Part shown: piece by piece, positions 1 to 11,099 of the stretch
Layout of the letters: the number at the start of each line of letters is the position of its first letter
Position numbering within the stretch: position 1 is the first letter of the stretch
From: Leguminivora glycinivorella
Lineage: Eukaryota; Arthropoda; Insecta; Lepidoptera; Tortricidae
Length of the DNA: 64,000 nucleotides
NCBI RefSeq assembly: GCF_023078275.1
Contig: NC_062975.1
Coordinates: 13,615,141 to 13,679,140, forward strand
Direction: 5' to 3'
Notes under the pieces: model-generated
The model's database searches: none
What the model was told of the DNA's origin: nothing
Seen by the model: only the letters and a program-made list of their open reading frames with translations
Made by a program: the position numbers and the translations under genes

Positions 1-57
1 ATTAAAGACGGACAAACAAACGCCTGACACTTTCCCATTTATAATATTAGTATGGAT
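1..57 (-). mobile_element. Helitron-like (Lep1-type) fragment cut by the window edge
   Basis: Read on the minus strand, this begins ATCCATACTAATATTATAAA and continues GGGAAAGTG, the same 5' end as the longer copies at 7479, 9618, 32310 and 38407. The CTAG 3' end lies outside the window. Assignment to the lepidopteran Lep1 non-autonomous Helitron group is from family knowledge and was not checked by search. Confidence 0.6.
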
Positions 58-177
58 TAACCGCCAATTTTAGCCATTGCGTCTTTAGGCACTTGATAAG
101 AGCACCAAATCCGCTAAACACAAAATGGCGTGTTCACACAATACAAGTAAATCAATTAGAAATAATCATTGTTGCAG

Positions 178-2560
178 ATCTGTTCACACGAGTGGCACAT
201 CCCGCGGCCGTCACTGTCGGGCAGTAGCGACTCGCGCTCGCGAGGCGGCTCCGCCTCCAGTCAAGGCTCTTCCAGTAACCACAGCACCCACGTAAGTATA
301 CGTCATAGCGATCATTGGTTTAAGAAAAATGCGCTAAGTATGGTGGAGTTCCGCCCCCGATACGTCACCGGCATTAAGTTAGTAATTTGGGTAGTACAAA
401 AAGTGGTGCGATTGTTAGAGTTCCGCTGTTTAGGGAGGGCGTTAAGGAAATTTAAGCTTTCCGCTAGCACCATTCATCATGTATCATTTTATCGAAAAAT
501 CAGTAAAAAAAAACTTGAAATTATTCTGGTTTTCAAGACTGAAAAGGGTCTGATTACAAGTAGGTAAATATAAATAGAGTTAAACTTAGAATGATAAAAA
601 AACTTGCAATAAAAATATAATATGTTATAACTTTATAACACACGTTCCCATAATTTCAATACGGAACCATCGATAATTGCGTGACTAATTTTTTCACACC
701 TGTGATCAATTTACCAGACAAAGGTAACCAGTAAAAAGAGCGTTTTTTGCAAGAATTAGGTAATAATGGACGGGGTCAACATACGATTCACAAATTGCCC
801 AAAGCAGTGTCCGGTATGATCTACCTGTCATGTTCTTGTAAAGCATTCCTTACGCATGACAGGATCCCCTTATTTAGGCACCTGACAGCTATTGATCGAC
901 ACGTCTAAGGATTTTATTAATTACCACACTGAATACCTACTTTGTTAAAATGACCTTATTCGGAACTTAAACTCGTAACCTTTGAGTTACCAGACGTAGA
1001 ATTAGTTTTTATTACGCGCAAGTGAACGGAATTAGCCTTATCGTTAAGTCGTTTGATGAGCAAGAATGAGAATATAAAACCTTTTAATGCGAATTAAACT
1101 CATTTCCTGGAGTATTATTCCAGTAAGCACTGCTGAGTCGCTCCCAAGAATAAAAACCCATCACATTAGTTGTTATGATTTCAAAAATCAGTCAGATAGA
1201 TGTTGGTTGGTTGCCGAAATAATACCTACACCAAATAATATTAAACTAGATTTAAGTTACAAATTTGATGTTTTTCTTTGTATCGGTAAGAAGTAACACA
1301 GTTACACTGGTTTGCCTGATATATCTACTAGCCTTTGCACGATAATCTAGAGTAATCGGAATCACATTAAAGACCACCTACTCTTTTGAGCTTAAGATTC
1401 CGTCTATACTCTATATGCTAATGTTTGATCCGCATTTTTGCAGAGCGTGTCATCGGGTTCGCTACTACTAAGCGCTGCGCACCTCGCGCGCATTCACGGA
1501 AGGACAACGGAGTCCCATCCCCCCAGATTAGGCAACAGCCGCATATCTAACTACGAGACTGCTGTCGTCACAATTCCCGAAGAAACGAAAGACCCAGATT
1601 TACAATCAAATTATTGGAAGGACGTGAAAAGAGCACCTGAGGCGGACACGGCGTCTATAGCCAGCTCGACCCATTTTACCGTGGTGAATGGGTTCACGAA
1701 GCACCGAACTACGAAGGAACCAAAGTCCTGCTGCTGTAGCCATTCGCACCAGATCACCGTCCTCGTCATTTCGATGACGATTCTCTTCTCCGCGTGCATT
1801 CTCGCTGCTATATGTTATGTTGAAAGTAAGTTGACTAAGTTGCACAACACCGCTGGATTAATATCATGCTTAAGCTGGCATAGGCAGGTTAAATTTACAA
1901 TGTGATATTATGTACATTTTTTTATTAAAAACAAAGAGCTTTTACATTGTACCTGATCATGATCAAATTTACGATACGATTTTTTTTTTTAATACTACGT
2001 CGGTGGCAAACAAGTATACGGTCCGCCTGATGTAAAGCGGTCACCGTAACCTATGGACGCCTGCAACTCAAACAGTGTCACATGCGCGTTGCCACCCCAT
2101 TAGAAACTTGTACACTCCCTTTTGCTGTGTTAAGTACACAGCAAAAAGGAGTGTACAAGTTCCAAGGAGTGTTCGGGTTGCCGACGACTCAAAGGACAAT
2201 AGACGGAACAAGTTAGTTCCGTAAGTACTCCCGTCATCAGCACACCGCACCCTCGTTGAGCTCTGGCAGCCTTACTCACCGGCAGGAACACAACACTATG
2301 AGTAGGGTCTAGTGCTATTTGGCTGCGGTCTTCTGTAAGGCGGAGGTACTTCCCCAGTTGGGCTCTGCTCTAGATTCGAGCGAGACGATATCCGCTGTGC
2401 TGTGCCCTACCACACAAAGCGGAATATCATTCGCTATGTCCTACCTCCTACTAAAGTGATTGATTTAAGTTACGATACGATATATTTACGATTTAAGTTA
2501 CGATAAATTTGAACTTGAATTTTTGCAGTTGAGGAAAAGCCAAAGTCAGGTCAAATATAG
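178..2560 (+). CDS. 3' part of an unrecognised single-pass membrane protein gene
   Basis: Three coding exons join in phase: 178-291, 1444-1825 and 2529-2560. The first follows a TTGCAG acceptor and ends CAC|GTAAGT in phase 0. The second starts in phase 0 and ends GAAA|GTAAGT in phase 1. The third restores the frame and stops at TAG 2558-2560 after IEEKPKSGQI. The protein is open upstream, so its N-terminus lies left of the window. Visible in order are a Ser/Gly-rich stretch (SSDSRSRGGSASSQGSSS), a polar region with NYETAVVTIPEE and SNYWKDVKR, a Cys cluster (KSCCCSH), one hydrophobic segment of about 24 residues starting at ITVLVISM, then about 13 residues to the end. That suggests a C-terminally anchored membrane protein. 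I do not recognise the family. A polyadenylation signal AATAAA lies at 2850-2855. The exon chain is well supported; the function is unknown. Confidence 0.72.
292..1443 (+). other. Intron of the 5'-truncated membrane protein gene
   Basis: GT-AG intron of about 1.15 kb between phase-0 exons. It is AT-rich and I see no coding exon or recognised repeat in it. The small open frames here are short and lack splice context. Confidence 0.55.
1990..2445. repeat. Lepidopteran dispersed repeat inside an intron, with embedded hairpin
   Basis: GC-richer block between exons 2 and 3 of the left-hand gene. Its first part (GGCAAACAAGTATACGG, then CCTGATGTAAAGCGGTCACC and CTATGGACGCCTGCAAC) matches in reverse the block at 24415-24475. 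The remainder contains TTCCCCAGTTGGGCTCTGCTC and GTGCCCTACCACACAAAG, which I recall as common in lepidopteran genomes. It contains no long open frame. The class (SINE, Helitron or LINE tail) is not resolved. Confidence 0.55.
2105..2161. repeat. Short near-perfect hairpin, about 25-bp stem
   Basis: The left arm AACTTGTACACTCCC plus TTTTGCTGTGT pairs with the right arm ACACAGCAAAAAGGAGTGTACAAGTT around a loop of about 5 bases, with a single-base bulge. It lies within the dispersed repeat in the intron at 1826-2528, so it would be transcribed with that gene. It is a transposon terminal palindrome or a fold-back in the RNA. Confidence 0.75.
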
Positions 2561-3084
2561 GTTCTCGAATGTAGCTATCCATGTTAGGACGTGCGGTTGC
2601 CTCGGAAGCCTAAATACTTTCATCCGATTTGGACAAACGAGATGTACGCTTAGGATTAAATATGGTGGCTTATGTTATGTAACATTGAGCACATTCGTAA
2701 ATAGCAATACACTATTAACATAAAGATTACTTAATTTTCGCGATATAAAGTGAGCATTAATCCCATTTTATTTTACCCTTAACGAAACGAAGCTTCTTAT
2801 GAGAGTAAACGTCGTATGTCTCTTTATACAAACACTGAATGACCCTCTTAATAAATACTGAACTTTTAGTCTTAATGAAATTTCAGGAACGATTTTTTCT
2901 GCTCTGCCTATACCGATCCCTACAGAAAATCAAATTTAAACGCCTTATTTGATCACGTTAATTAAAGTACCTACGTAGGTACCTATTCAGGAACCTATTT
3001 TTGTCACATTAGTGGTTTAGAAACGTGTAACTAGACGGCGTTGTTGAATTTTTAAAACAGTGTGTTTTGTACTTAATAATAATA

Positions 3085-3527
3085 AAAGGTGCTCGCGAGG
3101 AACCCAAATAACTGGTCACATTTTAAGACTAGAATGTCATATAAACTTTTCTAGGTTTCGTCTAGGTTCAGAGTTATTGCCAATTAAAAAAAACATTTCC
3201 GTATTGTTACTCAGTACAAAAGGTCTTATTAACGGCGCTGATGCGCAATTGTGGAGCATAGTCTCAAAGTCGTCATTGATAGATGTCAAAATGTGACAAG
3301 AAAAACTTCAAAAAATTTTTAGAAAAAGAAATTAAGAAACTCATTTTAATTGCCAACTTTATGGATAAAATTTACTTTTTATGTGAAAATACGTCCAAAA
3401 AAGTAATAAAAAAACACAAAGAAAAATTTTTTTGGCCAAACATTTTCAAATTCCTATAACATTTTTTCTTTCTTTTGGCCTCAGAAACGCGTGGTTCAAG
3501 TTATGCGGGTTCCTCACGAGCACCTTG
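3085..3527. mobile_element. MITE-like element with about 20-bp inverted ends
   Basis: AAGGTGCTCGCGAGGAACCC at the left is mirrored, with one mismatch, by GGGTTCCTCACGAGCACCTT at the right, 440 bp apart. The inner sequence is AT-rich and non-coding. The small open frame at 3060-3296 lies mostly inside it and is probably not a gene. Confidence 0.5.
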
Positions 3528-4071
3528 TATACTGTGCATATAAATGATTAATCAAGTAGATTGTATACTGCTTACATATATACGTCGTTGCTTGCGAAAA
3601 TTTGCAAGTCATTAAATTTAGCAAATTGAGATCTGTCAGATAGCGTAATAATGATATTAAAATTGTAAATACACACTTTTACATTATCTAGAAAACGCAT
3701 TAGACAAGCATAGTACCATAAAGTAACAGTGCAATTACTAATTATTATTTTTTTTTTTTTCAGTGAGAATGCGGAAAGAGACCGGCATGTACAAGTATTC
3801 TTAGAAGAAATTTTAGCCTTAAGATTCTGTAGCTGCACAATCCTGACTTCTTTGCAACAGCAACTTGTCTTCAACGCAGCAAAATTAAAAGTTTTGTCGA
3901 ATGATTCTAAAAAGTTGAAAAACTTCTCGGAAATTTTATAAAATATTCACGGGAAAGAAACCTTTACTTTTGATAAGTTTCAATTTCCATTAAAATATAA
4001 GAAGTTTTTGACTGTTTCTCAAGAAGAAATTTTGAAATTTTAGATTTTTTTAGACAGTAGGTACTCTCAGC

Positions 4072-4133
4072 TGCAAAAGTGCATGGCGAATTTATCAATG
4101 AAATCATTCATAATTTCTCCATGCACTTTTGTA
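4072..4133. mobile_element. 62-bp palindromic mini-element, copy 1
   Basis: It runs from TGCAAAAGTGCATGGCGAAT to the mirrored TTTCTCCATGCACTTTTGTA. A second copy of identical length lies at 50502-50563 with a few substitutions, so it is dispersed rather than a local accident. It is too small to encode anything. Confidence 0.6.
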
Positions 4134-5362
4134 GGTGATAGTACATCAGTACTTAATTGAGGTAGAGTCAGCAATAAAAGTCAGTAGCGGATCTGCAGCG
4201 CGTTATAGTATTACAAAAGTAATGTATAAGTAGATACGTAATTATAAAGTCACTGCAGTTTATCTATTTACTGTAAAATAAATGGAACTATGGGCCGCCG
4301 TGGATTTATTTTTCCTATCCAAGTGAAGAAAAAAGATGAAAAATTCACGATCTCTTCAAAGGTACCTTCCACATGTACGTTTTTAATGTTCTGCAGAAAT
4401 CTTAATTCACAGAAACTTATTTTTATCATAATGAATGGTATGAATGGTTAGAAATGTTACAACTCGATATTTACTTACCTACCCAGGCCTGGCCCAGGTT
4501 CTATTTATTGATGGTATGAGTATGTATGTCTGTGTCTTAGATGGATGTATCTTGTAAATTGTATATTAAATATAATTTAAAATGATTAAATAGGAGTTGA
4601 ACTATAGACCCCCGTGATTTAAAAATATTCTCTTACAAATGTATTTTTAGTTCAGGGGATATCTAGCTCACTCTCCATTAAATCAAATCTTTTTAACCAG
4701 TGATCATTCATAAACAAAATAAGTATGAAATTGCCACTTCAAACCATTAAACTCTTCCTGTATTCATAGTCAATATATACAATTTGGAGCTTTTGTATTG
4801 TAATTTACTATTAAGTAGGTTGTTGAATTTCTTTTTTAACATTATCCAACTCTGTACCAGTGGTTCTATTTTATGAAGAGAACTAAATTGGTGTAAGGTC
4901 AGCTGGGGTAAGAGAGGCGTGTAGTGTAATTTTATTTTACTTGAGGCAAGAGAAACCGAATACTCTGAGGAATCTCAACAATTGTTTTTCATCTCGCAGA
5001 TTCTAATACTTCGCCTAATTCAGCGTGTTCAATTTAAGAAGAGAAAACAAAGAACAAGACCTCGAATCCACTTTTAAACCAACTTTTACCACCTTGGAAA
5101 ACATAACTTTCACCACGAAAGATAAATATGTATTTACGCAATTTCAGCAGCTTTGATGTACACTGGTTATAAATTATAAGTGCAATATATCGTCATAATC
5201 ATAATCCAGTAACTTATTTAGTTCAATTTAGTAATACATATTTAAACTAGTGGGTGTTAATTTATATATTGGGACGTGATTGCTGATTGCTGTTGGTTTC
5301 TTGTTATACTTTAAACTAGGATGAATGAATGGAAGAGTCCGTCTAAGCATATATGAAATATA

Positions 5363-5636
5363 AGATCATACCATCCCATACATTAAAATGCGACCGCCTA
5401 AGAACGCGCATACACTATACCACACATAGATGGCGCCACAAAAAAAATGTCTTGTAGCTTTCGATTACACTTGTAGATGGCGTTAGGTGTCACTTTTGAC
5501 ATAGATTTATGGCTCGAAAGTGACACTTAACGCCAATCGATGGCAACAAGGCATTTTTTGTGGCGCCATCTATGTGTGGTGTAGTGTATGCCCGTTCTTA
5601 GGCGGTCACATTTTAATGTATGAGATGGTATGATCT
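5363..5636. mobile_element. Palindromic MITE, about 85-bp terminal inverted repeats
   Basis: The left arm starts AGATCATACCATCCCATACA and includes GATGGCGCCACAAAAAA. The right arm mirrors it and ends GAGATGGTATGATCT. The symmetry continues inward, with GATGGCGTTAGGTGTCACTTT opposite AAAGTGACACTTAACGCCAATC, so nearly the whole 274 bp folds back. No coding capacity. Confidence 0.75.
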
Positions 5637-6476
5637 TCTTATAGAGTCACCATTCATCCCTTTACAATTTGGACCTATAAAGGTGTTTCGTCACCTTGTT
5701 GTTAACAAATCGGTGCAGAATTAGCTTACACAGACTCTCGTTTAACAAAAAGGTATCAATTTTATGAAATCAAAGGCTATGTAAAGGTAGCGTTTAGGAA
5801 TTTTGGTGCCTTTTTCTTAAGCATATCTTGTTATTATTTCAGTGATAGTTAGTAAGGTCATTTCTTGTAATTGAAGGTAGATTTGTCGGATTTATTCTGG
5901 ACTTTAACTCGTTGAATTAACGTCCACGAATAACCGAAATTACTATTAGTGTTGTCTAGATTCGTAACATGAAGTACGTTTTTATATTGTTCTTTTGTTC
6001 TTAATCTAATCAAGGCTACCAGAAGAACTATACTTAATCTATTCTGAAGGTTTCAGGGTGAAATCAGTCTTTTTTTTTGCTATTAGTTTTAACCCAGACA
6101 AAATAGGGAAAAAGGATTAGTGTAAAGTTGTAAATTTTCGTTATTAAAACATGAAAATTTACATCTTTCGGTATACTTAGATTAGCAAGAAAATGTACTT
6201 TTACTATAAATTGTAAAATATCAATAAGGAAGAACTGTGATAAAATTAAACAGAATATATCCCTGATGAGTGTTTTTGTACTTTTTTGTTATACCTCCTC
6301 CTTAGTGTTTAGATAATATTCGAATCCGCACCCTGTATCTCAATCTATATCTAATCTTATATCATTGGCCATATTATTCTGAACGACACGACTTTCGTAA
6401 GATCAAATAAAATCGACATAAGCAACAAGGTGGTCTAACATGCAAGGATGGGTGTGTTAAGTAGTGGGTGGCTTTT

Positions 6477-6622
6477 TAGGCCTGATTTAGATGGCATGCG
6501 AACTCGCATGCGATTTTAGTAAGATTGCGGGCTGTTGAGCTTACATACAATTCAGCACAGCCATCAAATACCGCAATGTAATAAAACTCACATGCGAGTT
6601 CTCGTACCGTCTAAATGGGCCC
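6477..6622. mobile_element. MITE, about 145 bp
   Basis: The ends are AGGCCTGATTTAGATGGCAT and ATGCGAGTTCTCGTACCGTC followed by TAAATGGGCCCT, inverted versions of each other with several mismatches. A partial relative (GGGCTGATTTAGAT, later TCTCGCATACGAGTTTCATG) lies near 51374-51500. Confidence 0.6.
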
Positions 6623-7086
6623 TTAGTATATTTCCGTAAGATGGCTCTATACTTCATACTTGATAGGAACGGAATCATTGGTAATTTCAAAACCAAAAAT
6701 TGTCACTTTCACAAAAATTTCGTGGGAAGAGTTTTTTCGATTTAAGGATTTTCTAGCCAGATTTTTTTTATCCCATACAAGCTTTTGATCCTGGATAAAA
6801 ATAATGGCATCAATTGTTATAGAAATGATTTTACCAAAATCTGTAAACACCAATCTTCATTGATAAATCGCGGAAAGGTAACCATATAGGTAGTCAATAA
6901 TTCCAACAACTGCATAATGCAACAAGCCACCATGCTCATCTAGCACCACCTAGCACCATGTCAAGTACCTAGAAACTGTTTGGGGGCGTACCCTGAAACG
7001 TGCACGGAACGTGGAATAAGACCCTCAATTTGTTAGGTAGGCTTCTGCCCCAACCTGGGAGCGGCTCTTCAGAATCACTGGTATAA

Positions 7087-7248
7087 CATACATATAATCA
7101 CGCCTGTATTCCATAAAGGGGTAGGCACAGCACATGGACTACTAAGTTTCAGTCAGCCACTCTTGGCAAAAAGGGGTTGAAAGAAATCCAAATTGTGACA
7201 TTGCAGTGACAGGTTGCCAGCCACAGCCAGGCAGCCAGGTTGCATCAC
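7087..7248 (+). repeat. Dispersed lepidopteran repeat with GGGGTAGGCACAGCACATG core
   Basis: Contains AATCACGCCTGTATTCC, AAAGGGGTAGGCACAGCACA, CACTCTTGGCAAAAAGGGG and ACATTGCAGTGACAGGTTG. The same order of motifs recurs at 51092-51345 and, more diverged, at 51545-51785. A stub is at 16981-17020. Not coding; probably a SINE body or LINE 3' tail. Confidence 0.65.
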
Positions 7249-7274
7249 TGGTATAATGGTTATGTAAAACTTAC

Positions 7275-10200
7275 CTCAACCTCTTCCAAAGTCTGTGTCC
7301 ACCTGTAGTGCTCCAGATCGCAACCGTTGCCGGAATTTGGCTTCAGCTTGCCTTTTTCTTTAGGGTCATCCTCTTCTTCATCTGCAGGTTTGTCGGCATC
7401 AGCACTGCTTTCGCCACCATCGCCGCTTCCTACTTCTTTCGTTTCTGAAAATAAAGAAATCGAAGGTCAACAGTGTATATCCATACTAATCTTATAAATG
7501 GGAAAGTGTGTGTGTCTGTTTGTGTGTCTGTTTGTTTGTCTGTCCTTCACGGCAAAACGGAGCGACGAATTGTCGTGATTTTTTAAGTGGAGATAGTTGA
7601 AGGGATGGAGAGTGACATAGGTCACTTTGTATCTCTTTCTAACGTGAGCGAAGCCGCGGGCAAATGCTAGTTGATTACTAGACACACTTATCTTCATATA
7701 AACCTTAATTGAAATGAAATGATTAACATGAATATTTCTTTTAAACGTGCATTAAGTTTTTATTTTCTAATCATTGCAAAATCATTGTCAAGGTCAAGGA
7801 TTTCCGTGACACCGGAGCCATTGCTTCGGTCTTCAACGCATTGGTGAGGGGTAAGCTTGAGACTTCATCTATTATTTGGAACCCGTACGAGTCGTCATAC
7901 GCCTTACTTCTGGAGAAAATCCAAAAGACCTTTTTGCGATTTTTGTATTAAAAAAAAAAAAAGATTTGGATATTATCCATTTTTATATCCGACAAAGTTC
8001 TTACTTGGCTGCCTAGGATATAATTCTCTAAAGGTAAGGCGAAACAACATCTTGCTGACTACAGCTTGTCGAATATTGCGCGGAGACTTGGACTGCCCGG
8101 AACTGTCATCTTGAGGCCGCGGACACGCCCACTGCTGGCCGTGCCGGCAGCGCGCACTGTATCTCACAGAAACTCGCCTTTACTTCGCGCATTATCACTG
8201 CTTAATGCACTCTTGACATCATTGTCTGAGGTTTTGTGAGAAGATGGACGATAGGCTTCCCAGCACTTGCATGTAAATTGTCTGAGGTTTTGTTTATTTA
8301 TTACATTTGTGATTTTTATTTTACATTACTAGTAGAATTCATATTCTGTAATTATAGTTGTAATTAGTTTAATTATTCGGTGTATTGGCTTAAGCTGTGA
8401 TGCCCTGTCAATTATTTGAAATATATATACATATATATATAAGTAGAAAATGGTTTTTTTTTTCTTTTTATTAATATGACACACTAGCTTTTTCACATGC
8501 CAAATTTGAAATCTCTAGAACCAGCGGTTTTGGCTGTGCGCTGATATGTCAGTCAGTTTCTTCTTTTATATATTTAGATTCAATCACTCACTGTTCTTTT
8601 CCATTTCAATGTCTGCTTGCAATTTATCTGCTTCTTGGTCAGTAAGCTCCACCACTTTAGCTGGCTCGAAGTCTTGTACAAGGCGCTCCTTCTCTTTCTT
8701 TGCCTGTATATCTTTCAATCTTTTCGCTTCTTCCTCTTTTTCTCTCTTGATTTTATCTGCTGCCTCCTTAGCTTTTGTAGCATGGGCATAGAATGTATCT
8801 TTAACCACCTGAAATTATAAAAAGCTTTTATTGAACATTTGATTATAAATTATGATTGTCTTTGGTTAGGACGATAGTTACTCATGAAATATAACCATAA
8901 AATTTAAATTTTGAAAAAAAAAAAACCCAACATAGTGGACCGAGTTCTATCAAACATGACTAAAAACACTACTAACTAATTCAGGTTTCCAACAAAAAAA
9001 CTAAATTTAAATCAGTTCATCCGTTAGGGAGCTACGATGCTACAGACAGACAGATTGACACTTCAAACCTATAACACCCTGTCGTTTTTATGTTGGGGGT
9101 TAAAAACTATCAGCCCCGTCACCTGTTGTGTGTTGTCACAGATGCCATCTGTTCAGCATGAACGCTGTGTTCATGATGTAATCCGCTTCCATCGTTTTAT
9201 TTTATACAATGAAAATAATGAAGCTTTTATTCCTCTGTATTAACACACATATAACCTAGAATGTTTAATCCTTTTTAAGCTTCAAATTTATAAGGTTTAG
9301 TCAAAAAATCATAATATGTGTTGTAGTCTCGACAAAGGTAGCATATTCTTCATAAAAATAACCCCTTAAAGCATCTACAATGCAAGTGACAAAGGGTACT
9401 GTATATGTATATGGTTACTTAAACGCTATGCGGCAAGTGGATAAAAATCAGAGTAAGGTTGGAGAAGCGTTAAAAACGCAATCACATCTTTAGTGTATGC
9501 AACATAGCACATGAATTATTATAAATTAAGATCAGACAGGTATTATTAAAATAAACTATTATTTAAAGGACTAGGTATGGTAAAAGGACTAGGTATGGTA
9601 AAAGGACTGGGTATGGTATCCACACTAATATTATAAATGGGAAAGTGTGTGTGTCTGTTTGTTTGCCCATCTTTCACTGTAAAACACAGCAACATATTGA
9701 AGGGATGGATAATGACATAGACTACTTTTTGTCTCTTTCTAACGCGAGTGAAGCCGCAGGAAAAAGCTAGTAAATAATATAATAGTAAGTTCCTTACCTT
9801 TTCCCATTCTCCATCTTTCCCTCCAGTAAAGAAGTCAGTTTTTCTTGAAAGGAAACTGACAATGGTGTGAAGAAGCTGCAATTTTATTAATATGTATTAC
9901 ACTATGATTACAGATGACTGGGTGAAGGACAAAACTAAATACTAAAGAACAGATTCTACATTAGTAGTTTTATCAAAGTTTCTACCATTAAATAAAAATT
10001 GATATATATATATTTTTTAAACTTAAATTAGTAACAGTAATCAGGAGGTACATTATCTTTGACCATCTTTTTGTATTTTTTTTCTGAATCCGAACAGTGA
10101 AAACTATTGAGCTCTGGGTAGGTTTTTCCAATAAAAAAATCCTAGTTTAGTGATTGATCAATGTGTCAAGTGTGACTGCTGCAATTTGCTCTTATTCATG

Positions 10201-10439
10201 CTCACATTTTCATATGCTAAGTAGAAGGATGAAGAAGTTATTGTTAGAAATACATAATTTACCAGTCACTGTTTCTAACCTCTACCACTAAGGCTTTTGT
10301 CATGTTTCTCGACTTAAGCTATACAGAGAAATAGTAAAGACACGTTAAACTACATGTAACTTACATCTTTAACACCGCCCTCGTGCTGCTGGGCCATCGC
10401 TAGCAGCATAGTATCGAACCTTTCAGGATCGTTAGCCAT
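7275..10439 (-). CDS. nudC: NudC co-chaperone, N-terminal four exons (3' part absent)
   Basis: Four minus-strand coding exons join in phase: 10365-10439, 9798-9875, 8592-8808 and 7275-7444, giving residues 1-180. All introns are GT-AG. NudC acts in dynein/LIS1-dependent nuclear migration and as an HSP90 co-chaperone in the cytoplasm. The family's N-terminal signature is present (RFDTMLLAMAQQHEGG, then FLSRKTDFFTGG). A charged coiled-coil follows (about residues 60-105, KIKREKEEEAKRLKD), then the ELTDQEADKLQ motif, an acidic linker and GKLKPNSGNGCDLEHYRWTQ. The last exon ends at TLEEVE in phase 0 with a good GTAAGT donor. That is exactly where the CS domain should begin, but no CS-domain or C-terminal exon is visible. 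Full NudC is about 325-335 residues. The start ATG matches the family start. The 5' end faces the BTB gene. Confidence 0.92.
7479..7670 (+). mobile_element. Helitron-like (Lep1-type) element
   Basis: Starts ATCCATACTAATCTTATAAA, has a GTGTGTCTGTTTG tract and AACGGAGCGACGAATTG, and ends with the small GC palindrome GCCGCGGGC followed by CTAG. That end structure and the lack of terminal inverted repeats fit non-autonomous Helitrons. It sits in nudC intron 3, opposite to the gene. Confidence 0.65.
7790..8300 (+). pseudogene. LINE reverse-transcriptase remnant (C-terminal part)
   Basis: A broken open frame reads RDTGAIASVFNALVRGKLE, then IIWNPYESSYALLLEKIQKT and FLRFLY. After a poly(A)-like interruption near 7950 it continues FGYYPFLYPTKFLLGCLGYN and KVRRNNILL up to DLDCPELSS. 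This is the thumb/C-terminal pattern of Jockey/CR1-type LINE ORF2 proteins (LVRSKLEY..S..W.P, then a Y..R/L.SL..RR region). The frame shifts at least once, so it is dead. It lies in nudC intron 3, sense opposite to nudC. Confidence 0.7.
9566..9617. repeat. Three tandem 17-bp units
   Basis: AAGGACTAGGTATGGTA appears three times in a row, the last with CTGGG for CTAGG. It directly abuts the 5' end of the Helitron-like copy that follows, in nudC intron 2. Confidence 0.8.
9618..9770 (+). mobile_element. Helitron-like (Lep1-type) element, internally deleted copy
   Basis: Begins ATCCACACTAATATTATAAA and ends GAAGCCGCAGGAAAAAGCTAG. It lacks part of the middle compared with the copy at 7479. Located in nudC intron 2. 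Confidence 0.65.
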
Positions 10440-11099
10440 TTCAATAAAACTGCGTTAGACTTGTCACAAGAAATCCCACTCAATATTATTTGCAACAAAG
10501 GACGTTGTTAGTGTTTTCTATACAAAGAACTCGATTGGTAATAAAGATTAAATTAGCTATTTGTTTTGTTTGCACTTTTGCAGAACGTAGTTACCGGTTA
10601 CCGCGTTCCGCGTTGCTCTGTTTTTCGATACGTCAAGTACCAGCTGTCAAGTAGACAGGAGTTTTCAAAAAAAGTCGTCTCGAATTTGTTTTCTAGAAAG
10701 AGAACGACACTTTTTGAACCACAGATAAGAAAATTTTCATACAGGTTGTCCAATCTAACCATCTTATTAACGGAAGGTTCCATGTACCTCAGCGTTTTTT
10801 AAATTAGCTTAAACAGTTTTAAATAGAGGGCAACCAACACACACGATACGCGCGCGCCCTCGAGTGAAAGAAGAATCAATGGAGGTCATTCATTGCATTT
10901 TTGTGCATTTCATACGACCGATAACAAATTGTTGAATCGAAAAGTTACAGTTGTGAGTGAAAGTTTAATTACGATTGGTGTAATGTGTGTTTCTGATAAA
11001 ACAAAATGTAGTAAATTGTCCTTTCTAAAAAAACAAACGTATTGCCGTGTGTCAAAATAAAGGTGGTCAGAAGCGAGGAGTATTTTCTAAAACGTAACC
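10440..11099. promoter_or_regulatory. Divergent promoter region between nudC and the BTB zinc-finger gene
   Basis: The two start codons face away from each other with 660 bp between them. No repeat element is visible inside. A GC-rich patch with ACGATACGCGCGCGCCCTCG near 10848-10862 is a plausible start region for the plus-strand gene. No TATA box was identified. The shared-promoter idea is inferred from arrangement. Confidence 0.5.

Larger units (their letters stand above)
2561..7274. other. Gene-free stretch between the membrane protein gene and nudC exon 4
   Basis: About 4.7 kb of AT-rich DNA. It holds the 3' UTR of the left gene up to about 2.87 kb, a MITE-like element (3085-3527), a 62-bp palindrome (4072-4133), a palindromic MITE (5363-5636), a second MITE (6477-6622) and a dispersed repeat (7087-7248). 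I looked on the minus strand for the rest of nudC (CS-domain WW and KINKM motifs, C-terminal FSK-C/A-KFN) and saw none. Confidence 0.6.
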
